Origin: Thermotalea metallivorans
Lineage (GTDB): Bacteria; Bacillota; Clostridia; Peptostreptococcales; Thermotaleaceae
Assembly: GCF_001562415.1 (NCBI RefSeq)
Contig: NZ_LOEE01000028.1
Location: forward strand, 210,137-274,136
Direction of reading: 5' to 3'
DNA length: 64,000 nt
Below, piece by piece: positions 1 through 9,300 of this stretch. A program made the translations under genes and the position numbers. The notes below the pieces were generated by a model. The model was not told the origin of the DNA and searched no databases. It saw only the letters and a program-made list of their open reading frames with translations. How positions within the stretch are numbered: the stretch's first letter is position 1; every line of letters begins with the position of its first letter.

Positions 1-747
1 GGCCGAAACAAGAGGGCTATTGAAGATCATTTTGACAGATCAATAGAACTGGAATTGGAGTTGGAGCAAAAAAATAAGAAGGAGCTATTAGCACAAGTTC
101 AAAGTATATCGAATATGGTGAATATACATTATGTCAGACAGAAAGAGCCAAAAGGACTTGGACATGCTATCAATTGTGCTAAAAGCTTTATCAGCAAAGA
201 ACCCTTTGCGGTATTGTTAGGGGATGATATTGTAGATGCTTCAACACCCTGTCTGAAACAGCTTATGGATATCTATAACGAGTATAAGACAACGGTTTTA
301 GGAGTGCAGACAGTCCGAAAAGAAGATGTGAGCAGATACGGTATTGTGAGTGGGAAGCATATCGAAGACGGGGTGTATAAGGTAAAGAATTTAGTGGAAA
401 AGCCGGCAGTAGATCAAGCACCTTCCAATATTGCTATCTTAGGTAGATATATTATCACACCTGAAATCTTCGATATACTGGAAAATTTAAAGCCAGGAAC
501 TGGTGGAGAGATACAGCTTACGGATGCCTTAAAAGCCCTGTCAAAACAGCAGGCCATGTATGCCTATCATTTTGAGGGAAAAAGATATGATGTGGGAGAC
601 AAACTGGGTTTTCTGCAGGCTACCGTTGAATTTGCTTTGAAGAGGGAAGAAATTAGAGATGCATTTAAAGAATATCTGATGGATTTAGTAAACAACGGAT
701 TATTGCGTGATGCGTATAAAGAAGTAGCCATAAGTGCAGGGGAATAA
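1..747 (+). CDS. galU: UTP-glucose-1-phosphate uridylyltransferase, 5' truncated
   Basis: Makes UDP-glucose from UTP and glucose-1-phosphate in the cytoplasm, feeding envelope glycans. The reading frame is open from base 1, and the first codons give GRNKRAIEDHFD, the motif typical of GalU, so the true start lies left of the window and roughly the first 60-70 residues are missing. An internal TTG at 55 is not the start. Other supporting segments are LGDDI, the VEKP segment and the GGEIQLTDAL motif near the C-terminus. The gene that uses the neighbouring step of the pathway, phosphoglucomutase, lies 12 kb away at the other edge of the lanthipeptide island. Family identity is certain; only the 5' end is unseen. 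Confidence 0.93.
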   Translation, partial: GRNKRAIEDHFDRSIELELELEQKNKKELLAQVQSISNMVNIHYVRQKEPKGLGHAINCAKSFISKEPFAVLLGDDIVDASTPCLKQLMDIYNEYKTTVLGVQTVRKEDVSRYGIVSGKHIEDGVYKVKNLVEKPAVDQAPSNIAILGRYIITPEIFDILENLKPGTGGEIQLTDALKALSKQQAMYAYHFEGKRYDVGDKLGFLQATVEFALKREEIRDAFKEYLMDLVNNGLLRDAYKEVAISAGE

Positions 748-757
748 AGGACAAAGC

Positions 758-779
758 ATTGAGAGTATTCAATTTTTTT
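758..779 (+). terminator. weak terminator candidate after galU
   Basis: Five-base stem ATTGA/TCAAT with a 6-nt loop followed by seven T. The stem is short and AT-only, so the call is weak. It sits between the galU stop and the convergent histidine kinase gene. Confidence 0.35.
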
Positions 780-794
780 GAGGCTGTCATCCTC

Positions 795-2246
795 CTAGGA
801 CAGGTTTTCCGGATGGGAAGGAATGATAAATTCTATACATGCACCGCCACGGTCACTGTTTCGGGCAGTAATACTCCCTTTATGCTTTTCAATAATAATC
901 TTGCACAGATATAAACCAATGCCTGCATGACCCTTTTCCTGAGATCTGGAAAGATCTCCTTGATAAAATTTCTTAAAAAGGTTGGCAAGATCCCTTTTAG
1001 AAAATCCGGGTCCTGAATCTGTTATTTCAAAATGGGCTTTGTGATCATCAATTGTGGCATGAATGGCGATACAGCCATTTTCCGGGGTGAATCTGATACT
1101 GTTTGAGAGGATATTGTCCATGACCTGTGATAATCTCACCGGATCGATAAAAAACGGGTGATTGTATTTTCTGACATCATTTATTTTTACCGACAAAGAT
1201 ATTTTTTTCCTGAATGCAAGGGTTTGAAAATCCTTTGCTTTCGTTTCAATAAAATGAATGATATTTTCAAGGCGGAAGCGAAGGGTAAAGTCCGGGTTTT
1301 CCATTTTTGACAGTTCATTGATGTTTTCAATTAAACCAATCATATAATCCGTGTTCTTTTCGATGGAGGATAAATATCTTTTGATCATATCTATATCAGG
1401 ATTGCTTTTGTTTATCAGCACTTCCGCATGACCCTTGATGATGGTCAGGGGTGTACGCAGATCATGGGACAGGGCTCTGATCATATCCCGCCTTTCTTCT
1501 TCTTGGCGCCATTCCCTGATGAGGGAATCATGCAATTCTTTTCTCATTTTTTCAAAAGCTCTGCAAAGCAATCCGATTTCATTATCAGCATCGAAGGCAA
1601 TGGTAAAATCCAGGTCATGATTTCGGATTTTTTCTGCTGCATGTATTAATTCTTTCATAGGTATATTGATATGCTTGCTGAATAATTTGGCAAATATAAT
1701 GATGAAAAGGACAAGATAAAACAGAGGGGAAAAGAAGGTAAATAATTCAAGGAAAAGGGCTAGAAAGTTGTATCTGGGATCAGGAAAACTTACCCTTAAA
1801 TAATATTGAATTAAAACATACCCTTGTATATGATTATCCACATAAACAGGAATGTATTTTGTGACTTTTCCGGTGAGCCGGGTTATGGTTTTTTCTTCTG
1901 ATGGGAACTGCCGTTGCTCGTCCAGGGGTTTGCCGGTGTTGCTGTATAGGATATCGCCGTTGAAATTTCTCACTTCATATTTGATATTGGTGGAGTGTAC
2001 CAATGCATCAAAAACCTTTTGGTTTTCTTGATCAAAAATGAGAGATCCTTTTTCGTAAACGAAATCTCTTAGCTTCTGTACTTTAGGAACGTGGTAATCA
2101 CTTCTTAATAAAATGTTTGTGTTGATCAGATAAAAAAACAAAATGTAAGTAATCAATGTAAAAACAAAACTAAGTATCATTACAGTAAAAGAAAATAATA
2201 TAAATTGTTTGCGAATAGACAAATGATGTACTAAATTTTTTCCCAT
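795..2246 (-). CDS. Sensor histidine kinase of the lanthipeptide locus (LanK-like)
   Basis: Membrane histidine kinase of 483 aa. Transmembrane segments lie at about 14-42 and 161-189 and enclose an extracytoplasmic domain of roughly 118 residues. A HAMP linker (about 190-240), an H-box ALSHDLRTPLT with phospho-acceptor His261, an N-box near 374-382 and G-boxes DSGPG (410-414) and GHAGIGL (439-445) follow. All catalytic motifs are intact. It overlaps the response regulator upstream by 16 nt and shares a leftward operon with a LanFEG-type transporter. The likely role, by analogy with NisK/SpaK and by position, is sensing the lanthipeptide or a related envelope stress. A BceS-like or VanS-like specificity cannot be excluded from sequence alone. 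Confidence 0.88.
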   Translation of the reverse strand: MGKNLVHHLSIRKQFILFSFTVMILSFVFTLITYILFFYLINTNILLRSDYHVPKVQKLRDFVYEKGSLIFDQENQKVFDALVHSTNIKYEVRNFNGDILYSNTGKPLDEQRQFPSEEKTITRLTGKVTKYIPVYVDNHIQGYVLIQYYLRVSFPDPRYNFLALFLELFTFFSPLFYLVLFIIIFAKLFSKHINIPMKELIHAAEKIRNHDLDFTIAFDADNEIGLLCRAFEKMRKELHDSLIREWRQEEERRDMIRALSHDLRTPLTIIKGHAEVLINKSNPDIDMIKRYLSSIEKNTDYMIGLIENINELSKMENPDFTLRFRLENIIHFIETKAKDFQTLAFRKKISLSVKINDVRKYNHPFFIDPVRLSQVMDNILSNSIRFTPENGCIAIHATIDDHKAHFEITDSGPGFSKRDLANLFKKFYQGDLSRSQEKGHAGIGLYLCKIIIEKHKGSITARNSDRGGACIEFIIPSHPENLS

Positions 2247-2914
2247 CTATATCCGACTCCCCATACAGTTGCTATATGGTTTTTCACCACACCGGCAGCA
2301 GTCAATTTTTGTCTGATTTTTTTGATGTGTTCAGCGATGCCGGAAGCATCTCCTACCGCATCATAACCCCAAATTTTTTCGTAGATTTGCTCTTTAGAAA
2401 ATACTTGACCACAATGCATTGACAGCAATTCAATAATATGAAATTCTTTTTTTGTAAAAAGAACAGGTTGGTTTTTGCAATAAACGGTTTTTTCTGTGAG
2501 ATCAATGATGAGGTCATCAAAAATAAGCCTTGATTTTCCTTGAGATGCTTTTCTTTTTTCCCTTCTTAAATGAGCTTTGATTCTGGCTTTTAATTCAATT
2601 ATACTGAAGGGTTTGGTAACAAAGTCATCCCCGCCTGCCGCAAATCCTTGTATTTTATCTTGTTCTGTTTCTTTGGCTGTTAAAAAAATAATGGGACAGT
2701 GGACCATATTTCGAATTTCCCTGCATACCTCCAGACCATCTTTATGGGGCATCATAATGTCTAAAAGAATAAGGTCCGGTTGAGATTTTGCCTTTTGAAT
2801 TGCCTCTTCACCATTGGAAGCCTCCATGACAACATAATTTTCCTCCAGCAGAGAATCTTTTAAAAATGATAATATATCTTTTTCATCATCGGCAATTAAT
2901 ATTTTTTCACCCAT
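2231..2914 (-). CDS. OmpR-family response regulator of the lanthipeptide locus (LanR-like)
   Basis: DNA-binding response regulator of about 227 aa. The receiver domain has the acidic pair Asp9/Asp10, phospho-acceptor Asp52 (LLDIMMP), Thr79 and Lys101. A winged-helix output domain follows (about 130-227) ending in VWGVGYRWE. I chose the ATG of MGEKILIADDE because a GGGGAGG site lies 11 nt upstream; a frame-compatible ATG 33 nt earlier would put that site inside the coding region. It is transcribed with the transporter genes and the kinase. It probably controls the divergent intergenic region at 5458-5807, which is inference from position. Confidence 0.9.
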   Translation of the reverse strand: MGEKILIADDEKDILSFLKDSLLEENYVVMEASNGEEAIQKAKSQPDLILLDIMMPHKDGLEVCREIRNMVHCPIIFLTAKETEQDKIQGFAAGGDDFVTKPFSIIELKARIKAHLRREKRKASQGKSRLIFDDLIIDLTEKTVYCKNQPVLFTKKEFHIIELLSMHCGQVFSKEQIYEKIWGYDAVGDASGIAEHIKKIRQKLTAAGVVKNHIATVWGVGYRWEKI

Positions 2915-2980
2915 GGCATAGATTACCTCCCCTCTTTTATTATACAATAGAACCAGACAAAGTAAAATTATGAGAAAAAA

Positions 2981-3754
2981 TCAATAGAAAAAATCTCTTT
3001 TTTGCCATAAAATCAGGCTGAGTATAAAACCTGAAATCATGACAGCAAAAAGAATGATGAAGGATGTGGGGGAAACCCTTCCTGATAAAACATAAAAGAT
3101 ATATTCCGTACTTTTTATAAAAAAATAAAAGGTATCCTTTGAAAGATATAGAGCACCAATGACAACTCCCAGTATTGCTGCAATAGAAACGACGGCATTG
3201 GGGATGAGGGAACAGACTGCACTGCCGATAGAAAGCAACGATATGCATAAGATCCATTCCCAAAAATAAAATCGAATGCTATATAGAAATGCAGCAAAGG
3301 GCGTGTAAATTTTATCAATATGATAGAAAACAGTGCCGGAGACAGAAGGCAAAAGCAAATAACCCAGCAAGGTATTGGACACAAATATGGCAAGAAGAAA
3401 AATAGAGACTGTCAAGGCAAGGGCAATCCACTTCCCAAGAAAGAATTCAAATTTATGATAAGGCCGCAGCATTACCAGTCTCAGACTTCCTGTGGCATAT
3501 TCCGCATTCAGACAGTCCACAAATAGAATAGGCAAAACAACCAATGACAGCAGCAAGTGGATTTCACGGAGGGCAAAAACTGAAAAATTAAGGGAATTCA
3601 ATGTTGCAGTGGCTTCCTGGGTATAAAAGCCTATCCCCATCGTCTTTAAGAATAATGATATACATAAGGTTGATAAAACAACCAAGACAAAAAGAAATTT
3701 TGTTTTTGAACGACTCCATATGCGCTCTAATTCGCTAACGACCAAAGCCATCAT
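2981..3754 (-). CDS. ABC-2 type permease, lantibiotic immunity (LanG-like)
   Basis: Integral membrane protein of 257 aa with about six hydrophobic segments and the loop NAEYATGSLRLVMLRP, typical of the LanE/LanG and BcrB permeases. It starts 17 nt after the sister permease, preceded by AAGGAGGT. With the ATPase and the other permease it would form a transporter that expels lanthipeptide from the membrane, giving self-protection. The substrate is inferred from gene context only. The E and G labels follow gene order and could be swapped. Confidence 0.82.
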   Translation of the reverse strand: MMALVVSELERIWSRSKTKFLFVLVVLSTLCISLFLKTMGIGFYTQEATATLNSLNFSVFALREIHLLLSLVVLPILFVDCLNAEYATGSLRLVMLRPYHKFEFFLGKWIALALTVSIFLLAIFVSNTLLGYLLLPSVSGTVFYHIDKIYTPFAAFLYSIRFYFWEWILCISLLSIGSAVCSLIPNAVVSIAAILGVVIGALYLSKDTFYFFIKSTEYIFYVLSGRVSPTSFIILFAVMISGFILSLILWQKRDFFY

Positions 3755-3771
3755 AAGAAACTCATACCTCC

Positions 3772-4596
3772 TTAAAAATAATAATCTTGTTTTTTGAAAA
3801 TAATAAATGATAATCCGCTAAAGAATGTAATATAGGCTGACAATATCGTAAAAATCCAAGATCTTAGCATTTTTGTTTCTGAAAGTATCAGTGCAATGCC
3901 TTGATATTGAATATAAGGAATAGATAAAAAAGTCAGTTTTCCATAGAGTGGCGAGCTGATGTCCACAAAAAGCTGAAGGAGTGCGGGATAAATGATGAAA
4001 AGGAGCAGAAAGCCAAGGCCTTTTCCAGCGGCACCGGTGGCAGTTTTACTGATGACAGCGAAAAACACGATGACAGACCCAAAGGCCATTAAAGTGAAAA
4101 AAGAAATTCCATAGTATTGCAGGCTGTAAAAAAGGGCCCTCAGGGGAGAAAAGGGTTGATTGTGATAGAAAAATGCTGCATGGCTGGTCTTAGGCAGCAG
4201 GATATACCCAAATAGGAAACTTCCGATAAAATAAATTATCATAAATAACAGCATGGTCAGGAATAGAACAATCATTTTTGCCATGATGATTTGAAGGGGG
4301 GAAACAGCCCTCAATATGACAAATCTTAGTTGCCCTGTTGTATATTCTTCCGTAATGCATAAAATCGTCAGCAAAATTGCTGCGATGTTGAAGGCACTGA
4401 TGAGCTGTTCTTGCAATGCAGCCACGGGGAAATTTAAAAAAACAACATATTCCGGACTTTCCGCCGCAACATGGGCATTATTTTTTAGATAGAAAACCAA
4501 GGTCGCCAATAGAATCACGGGAATCAAAGAAAGACAAATCCATGGAGTTTTGCGTTGCCATAATTTTTCCCATTCTGAGAAGATTATTTGATGCAT
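3772..4596 (-). CDS. ABC-2 type permease, lantibiotic immunity (LanE-like)
   Basis: Membrane permease of 274 aa. A charged N-terminus (SEWEKLWQRKTPW) precedes the first membrane helix, and about five further helices follow. The loop TEEYTTGQLRFVILRA matches the corresponding loop of the neighbouring permease, so the two are paralogues expected to pair as a heterodimer. A GGAG site lies 12 nt before the ATG. It is separated from the upstream ATPase gene by 117 bp with no obvious terminator. Confidence 0.82.
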   Translation of the reverse strand: MHQIIFSEWEKLWQRKTPWICLSLIPVILLATLVFYLKNNAHVAAESPEYVVFLNFPVAALQEQLISAFNIAAILLTILCITEEYTTGQLRFVILRAVSPLQIIMAKMIVLFLTMLLFMIIYFIGSFLFGYILLPKTSHAAFFYHNQPFSPLRALFYSLQYYGISFFTLMAFGSVIVFFAVISKTATGAAGKGLGFLLLFIIYPALLQLFVDISSPLYGKLTFLSIPYIQYQGIALILSETKMLRSWIFTILSAYITFFSGLSFIIFKKQDYYF

Positions 4597-4713
4597 TTTG
4601 TTTATCCACTCCTTTAAAGCACCTTGTGGCAGCAGGATATTTTCATAGATTTATCATGAAATCCATAAAGAATATTTCTCCAATTCATAATTTGTGCAGA
4701 TAGACAGCGGATA

Positions 4714-5457
4714 TCAATGATAATTCTGAATCAACTGGATAAAGGCTTCCTCCAAGTCATTGCCGGTGTTGGTTGTTGAAAGCAGTGTTTCTTTGTCTCC
4801 TTGCCAGATCATTTTTCCCTGATGAATAATCATAAATTTATTGCACAAGTATCTGAGCTCATCAAGCAAGTGGCTGGATATAAAGAAAGTAATATTCTTT
4901 TCATTTTGCAGTTTTACAATTAAATCCCGTAATTCTTTTTTTCCAATAGGGTCAAGACCATTAAAGGGTTCATCTAAAATAATTAGATCAGGATTGTTTA
5001 ACAATGCTTGGGCAATGCCAAGTCTTTGCTTCATTCCCAGAGAATATGTTTTCACCTTGTCATCTCCCCGATTTGAAAGTCCTACAATTTCTAACACTTC
5101 TTCTACTTTCTCCAGTTGTTCTTTTCCGGACATGGAAGGATTTAGCCTTGCCAAATTTTGCAGATTTTTTCGACCGGACATAAAGGGGAAAAAAACAGGA
5201 GATTCTACAATCGCACCCATTTTTAAAAGTGCTTTTTTTCTGTTTTTTTCTATATTTATTCCTTGAATCAGGATTTCTCCCTCCGTAGGTGCAATAAGAC
5301 CTGTCATGAGCCGAAGGAAAGTCGTTTTGCCGGCTCCGTTGATGCCTAACAAGCCGTAGATATCCTTTGGATATATTTTTAGCGTAATATGATCAATGAT
5401 TAAACAATTTCCAATGTATTTTGTTACATTTCTAGCGAAAATAACAGAATCATGCAT
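4714..5457 (-). CDS. ABC transporter ATP-binding subunit, lantibiotic immunity (LanF-like)
   Basis: ATPase of 247 aa in the BcrA/LanF family. Walker A GINGAGKTT lies at 38-46, signature SLGMK at 139-143 and Walker B DLIILDEP at 157-164, followed by an ISSHLLDEL switch region. At the Q-loop position the residue is Glu85 (AIVESPVFF), the so-called E-loop described for LanF immunity ATPases. I chose the ATG at 5457 because GGAGG lies 6 nt upstream; a frame-compatible ATG 24 nt earlier lacks such a site. First gene of the leftward operon. Confidence 0.9.
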   Translation of the reverse strand: MHDSVIFARNVTKYIGNCLIIDHITLKIYPKDIYGLLGINGAGKTTFLRLMTGLIAPTEGEILIQGINIEKNRKKALLKMGAIVESPVFFPFMSGRKNLQNLARLNPSMSGKEQLEKVEEVLEIVGLSNRGDDKVKTYSLGMKQRLGIAQALLNNPDLIILDEPFNGLDPIGKKELRDLIVKLQNEKNITFFISSHLLDELRYLCNKFMIIHQGKMIWQGDKETLLSTTNTGNDLEEAFIQLIQNYH

Positions 5458-5538
5458 AGAAATCCTCCAATCCTTATTCATTGCGAAAATATAATAAAAA
5501 AATAATGATATGATTATTAAATATTTTTAAAAAAAGTA

Positions 5539-5567
5539 TTGACAATAAACAAAAAATTTAAAATAAT
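5539..5567 (+). promoter_or_regulatory. Sigma-A type promoter candidate upstream of lanA1
   Basis: TTGACA, a 17-nt spacer, then AATAAT (6/6 and 5/6 matches). It reads rightward but lies about 240 nt before the lanA1 start, so it would give a long leader. The whole 350-bp divergent region contains no open reading frame of note and is very AT-rich. Confidence 0.45.
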
Positions 5568-5645
5568 AGACATATAAGGAAAAGTACATGCTACATACTT
5601 TGAACGATACCCTTCATGTTCTATTGTAAATAATAATTTTAAAAT

Positions 5646-5676
5646 TTTTATAAAGTTTTATAAAAAAATTCATAAA
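5646..5676. promoter_or_regulatory. Candidate response-regulator boxes in the lan divergent region
   Basis: TTTTATAAA occurs at 5646-5654 and 5656-5664, and the related TTCATAAA at about 5669-5676, so the first two are spaced by 10 bp, one helical turn. TAGAAT at 5695-5700 could be a -10 element without a good -35, as expected for an activated promoter. In such AT-rich DNA this could also be chance. Confidence 0.3.
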
Positions 5677-5742
5677 AAAGTTTGCTGAATTATATAGAAT
5701 TTCTTTTTATCCTGCAGGAAAATAGAAAATTCTGTATCTTCA

Positions 5743-5779
5743 GCCCATCAATAATTTATATTGTCAAAAATTGATGGGC
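5743..5779 (+). promoter_or_regulatory. Inverted repeat just upstream of lanA1
   Basis: Perfect 9-bp arms GCCCATCAA and TTGATGGGC flank a 19-nt loop and end about 20 nt before the lanA1 ribosome site (AAAGGGGGGGAG). There is no T-run on the plus strand, so it is not a classical terminator. It could be a leader hairpin stabilising lanA mRNA or a protein-binding site. Confidence 0.5.
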
Positions 5780-5807
5780 ATAAAAAATTGAGAAAGGGGG
5801 GGAGTAT

Positions 5808-6008
5808 ATGCCAAAATATGATGATTTTGATTTGGATATCCAAGTAAAAGAAGTAAGTAATGCTGCAGAACCAAATATTACCAGTGTCTCTTTGTGCACT
5901 CCGGGTACCTGCTATCAAGGATGTTCAGGAGACACTACCTTTAACAGCAATTGCTGTCCGTCAAACTATACTGTTTGCATCACAAAGACTTGCTTTACAT
6001 GCGCATAA
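5808..6008 (+). CDS. lanA1: Class I lanthipeptide precursor 1 (nisin-like)
   Basis: Precursor peptide of 66 aa. The leader carries the class I recognition box DDFDLDIQV (residues 5-13), equivalent to the FNLD box of nisin. By alignment with nisin the core would begin at Ile24 after EPN and starts ITSVSLCTPGTC, close to the ITSISLCTPGC of nisin. The core of 43 aa has eight Cys (30, 35, 39, 49, 50, 57, 62, 65) and 14 Ser/Thr, larger than nisin. Ring A (Ser26-Cys30) looks conserved; ring B would be Thr31-Cys35, one residue wider than in nisin. Cleavage and ring assignments are inferred. A strong GGGGGGGAG site precedes the ATG. Confidence 0.93.
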   Translation: MPKYDDFDLDIQVKEVSNAAEPNITSVSLCTPGTCYQGCSGDTTFNSNCCPSNYTVCITKTCFTCA

Positions 6009-6057
6009 TCAGTTGCTGTTAAGGTTTTTATAAATTGTAAAAAGGGGGGACTTTTGT

Positions 6058-6249
6058 ATGCCAAAATATGATGATTTTGACTTGGATATTCAGGTAAAAA
6101 AGGTAGACAACCTTGTAGAACCGAATATCACCAGCGTATCCCTGTGTACTCCTGGTACTTGCTGGAATACATGCGGCGGTACATCAACACTGAACACAAA
6201 TTGCTGCATTGCCACATATTTATGCTCATTGGCTGAATCTTGCAGATAA
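6058..6249 (+). CDS. lanA2: Class I lanthipeptide precursor 2 (nisin-like)
   Basis: Precursor of 63 aa, a paralogue of lanA1. The leader is nearly identical (MPKYDDFDLDIQVK) and the first 12 core residues, ITSVSLCTPGTC, are identical, after which the sequences diverge. Seven Cys (30, 35, 39, 49, 50, 56, 62) and 13 Ser/Thr lie in a core of about 40 aa that ends Cys-Arg. The NCC doublet at 48-50 is shared with precursor 1. It is separated from lanA1 by 49 nt with its own GGGGGGA site. One LanB/LanC set presumably modifies both, so this could be a two-component product or two variants. Confidence 0.93.
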   Translation: MPKYDDFDLDIQVKKVDNLVEPNITSVSLCTPGTCWNTCGGTSTLNTNCCIATYLCSLAESCR

Positions 6250-6268
6250 TACTTAGAGAAAACCGAGG

Positions 6269-6297
6269 AGAAGGGAACATGCAATATGTTCCCTTCT
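6269..6297 (+). promoter_or_regulatory. Hairpin between lanA2 and lanB
   Basis: Perfect 12-bp stem AGAAGGGAACAT/ATGTTCCCTTCT with loop GCAAT, located between the precursor genes and lanB. There is no T-run after it. It probably acts as a partial read-through terminator or RNA-processing hairpin that raises precursor mRNA relative to the enzyme genes, as is known between nisA and nisB. Confidence 0.65.
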
Positions 6298-6325
6298 AAA
6301 TCTAAAAAAAGGAAGGGTTTAGAAT

Positions 6326-9300
6326 ATGATGGAAAAGTTTCTGAGGGATCCTCAAGATATGCAGCCTCCACTGTTTCAACCATTGGATTTTGCCATGTTA
6401 AGAACACCGGTTTTGCCGGCGGAAGCCTATCAGAAAATGTTTACGGTCAGCCGTGAAAAAGACAGTGATACACAATGTGCCGATACCGAAGCCATTCTTT
6501 TTGAAATGTCTGGAGATCCTTTCATTCGGGAGGCAATCGCAGTTTCCAGCCAATCTTTATTGGAAGCTTTGAATCGATGGGAAACCACAGAAGACAGCAG
6601 AAAACAGGAACAAACCTTAAGTTCTTTTTTGAAATATATGATCAGAATGTCCACAAGGACAACGCCTTTCGGATTATTTTCTGGAGTTGCTCTTGCCCGA
6701 TTCAGTGATAAGACAGATGTTGAAATTGAGGGTTTTGTCCATCACAGAAAACGCGCACGGCCTGATATGGAATGGCTAATGGCAGTGATGAAAAAATTTG
6801 AAAGGCGCAAGGAAGTATTGGAAAAGTTAAAAGTAACCGCCAATACAATGATGATGTATGTGGGAAATCGTGCGGAAATTCCATATATTACGAAATACGG
6901 ACAGCAATCCCTTGGTAAAGATTATCATATGGAGAGCATATCTATTCGGGCAACACCTCCTGTAAAATATGTTCTTGAGATGGCTCAAGAACCCGTTCCA
7001 TATGGGGAAATCATTGATTCTTTGATAAAAAAATATCCTGATACACCGGAGGAAAAAATTAGAAATCTGGTATGGCAGCTATTAGAAAAAGAATTTATTA
7101 TATCGGAACTGCGTCCTCCTTTAACTATTACCAAACCGTTTGAATATTTCATAGAAAAACTTTCGGATCTAAAGGGAACTGATGAAGAAGTGGCTAAGCT
7201 GATTGAAATAAAGGAACTGATAGATCAATACAATGACACTGAATTAGGGAAAGGGGAAGCCATCTATTTAGAAATTATTAAAAAGATGAAAGAACTAGCC
7301 CGGACAAAAAATTTTGTGCAAGTAGACTTGCGTTTACATAAGAAAAGGGCATATTTACATAAAAGGGTGGCAACAGATTTAGCACAGGCAGCCGAATGCC
7401 TGTGGCGATTGGCATCAGAAAATATCAATCTGCCCCATCTGGAAGAATATAGAATGGATTTTATTGAGAAATATGGTTTTTACAGGGAAATCCCTGTATT
7501 GGAGCTGTTAAATCCCGATACAGGCTTAGGACCGCCTGCATTGTACGAATATCCCAAAAGCAGAAAAAGTTTAAAAAGAGAAATCATTAAAATGAATTCT
7601 ATCAATCAATTTATTTTCAAGGAAATTCTTTTGGCTGTCCAGAATAAAACCTTTGAGATATGCATTACACCTGAAATTTTAGAAAAAATTGAACCGGTAA
7701 AACCGGAAACAAAATATGCTCCCCTTTCCCTGGAGCTCAATGCCATTATTGCTGCACCTTCGGCAGAGGAAATTGACAAAGGAAATTATAAAATTTATAT
7801 CGGGCCCAATATCGGCTCCCCTGGGGCAGGCAAATCCTTTGGAAGATTTATTGATATCTTGGGAGAAGATATTCATGAAAAACTTTCTCAAATAAGCCGG
7901 TTGGAAAAAGAATATTGCCATGATGACGCAGTTTTTGCAGAATTGGTCTATACGCCCAGTGCCGGAAGGGTAGCAAACGTTGTGATCACTGAAAATAAAA
8001 GGGATTATGAGATCGTGTTATCCACCAACTCCTCCAAAGGGCCTAAAGAAACGCTGAAACTCTCGGATTTGGTAGTAGGGGCAGACAGTGAAAGGTTTTA
8101 CTTGAAATCAAAATCTTTGAACAAAGAGGTCATAGTCACAACCGGGCATATGTTAAATGTATCGGGGGCGCCCAATGTATATCGCTTTCTTAGGGAGATT
8201 TCCATGGATGGCAAGCGGGATTGGACCCAGATGGCATGGAGAAATGCCTTTGAATTGTTTCCTTTCATACCAAGGATTCGATATGGAAATGTCATCATAT
8301 TTCCTGCCCAATGGAAGTTGTCATGGGAAATACTGGATTTGTCCAAGGGATGTGTTTTTGAAAAATTTGAAAAGACGATGCAGGAATGGAAAAAGAAATG
8401 GAATGTTCCCCGGTTTATCTATTATACGATTGCTGATAACAGGCTGTTATTTGATTTGGAACATCCCCTGCATATCAAAGAATTATACAATCAAATGAAA
8501 AAAGAAACAAACGGCAATGTATTATACATTACTGAAGCAGAATGCGGTTTCCATGAAAATTGGGTACAAGGATCCGAGGGGAAATATTTTGCGGAATTTG
8601 TCGTTCCTTTTGTTTTGGCTGACCCTCCCCTCAGAGAATCAAAAAATATCCATAAGGATATAGACAGGAAGAAGAGCATGATTTCTTCTATGGATAGTCA
8701 AAGAGTGATGCTTCCGGGGAGTGAATGGTTGTTTCTGAAGTTGTATGGCAATAGTGAAAGAGAAGAAGAATTGATTGCTTTTGAAATGAGAAACTTTTGC
8801 ACAGACGCAATCGCGAAAGGATATTGCAATCAATATTTTTTTACAAGATATGCCGATCCCGAACAACATATTCGGCTGCGATTTCATGGCGATCCTAAAA
8901 ATTTATATGGTGCATTGATGTCTGAATTGCATTTATGGCTGCTGCAGCTAAAAAAAGATGGCCTTCTGTCCAGGGCATGCATCGATACATATGAAAGAGA
9001 AATCGAGCGATATGGAGGCCCCAATACCATTGTTCCGGCGGAAGAGGTATTTTATTATGACAGCATTTATACCGGGGATTTGCTTTATTTATATCGAACG
9101 AATCAGCTTGATTTGGATATAGAAACAATTGCAGTAATCAACATTATTGATTTGATGGAAAAATGGGGTTTCACTTATTCTGAACAGCTTGAATGGTTTA
9201 ACAGGCGCATCCCTCGCAATGAATGCAAAGAAGAGTATCGCAAAGAGAGGAAAAAATTAATTCAATGGGCAAATTCATATAATCATTGGGAAAATCTTTG

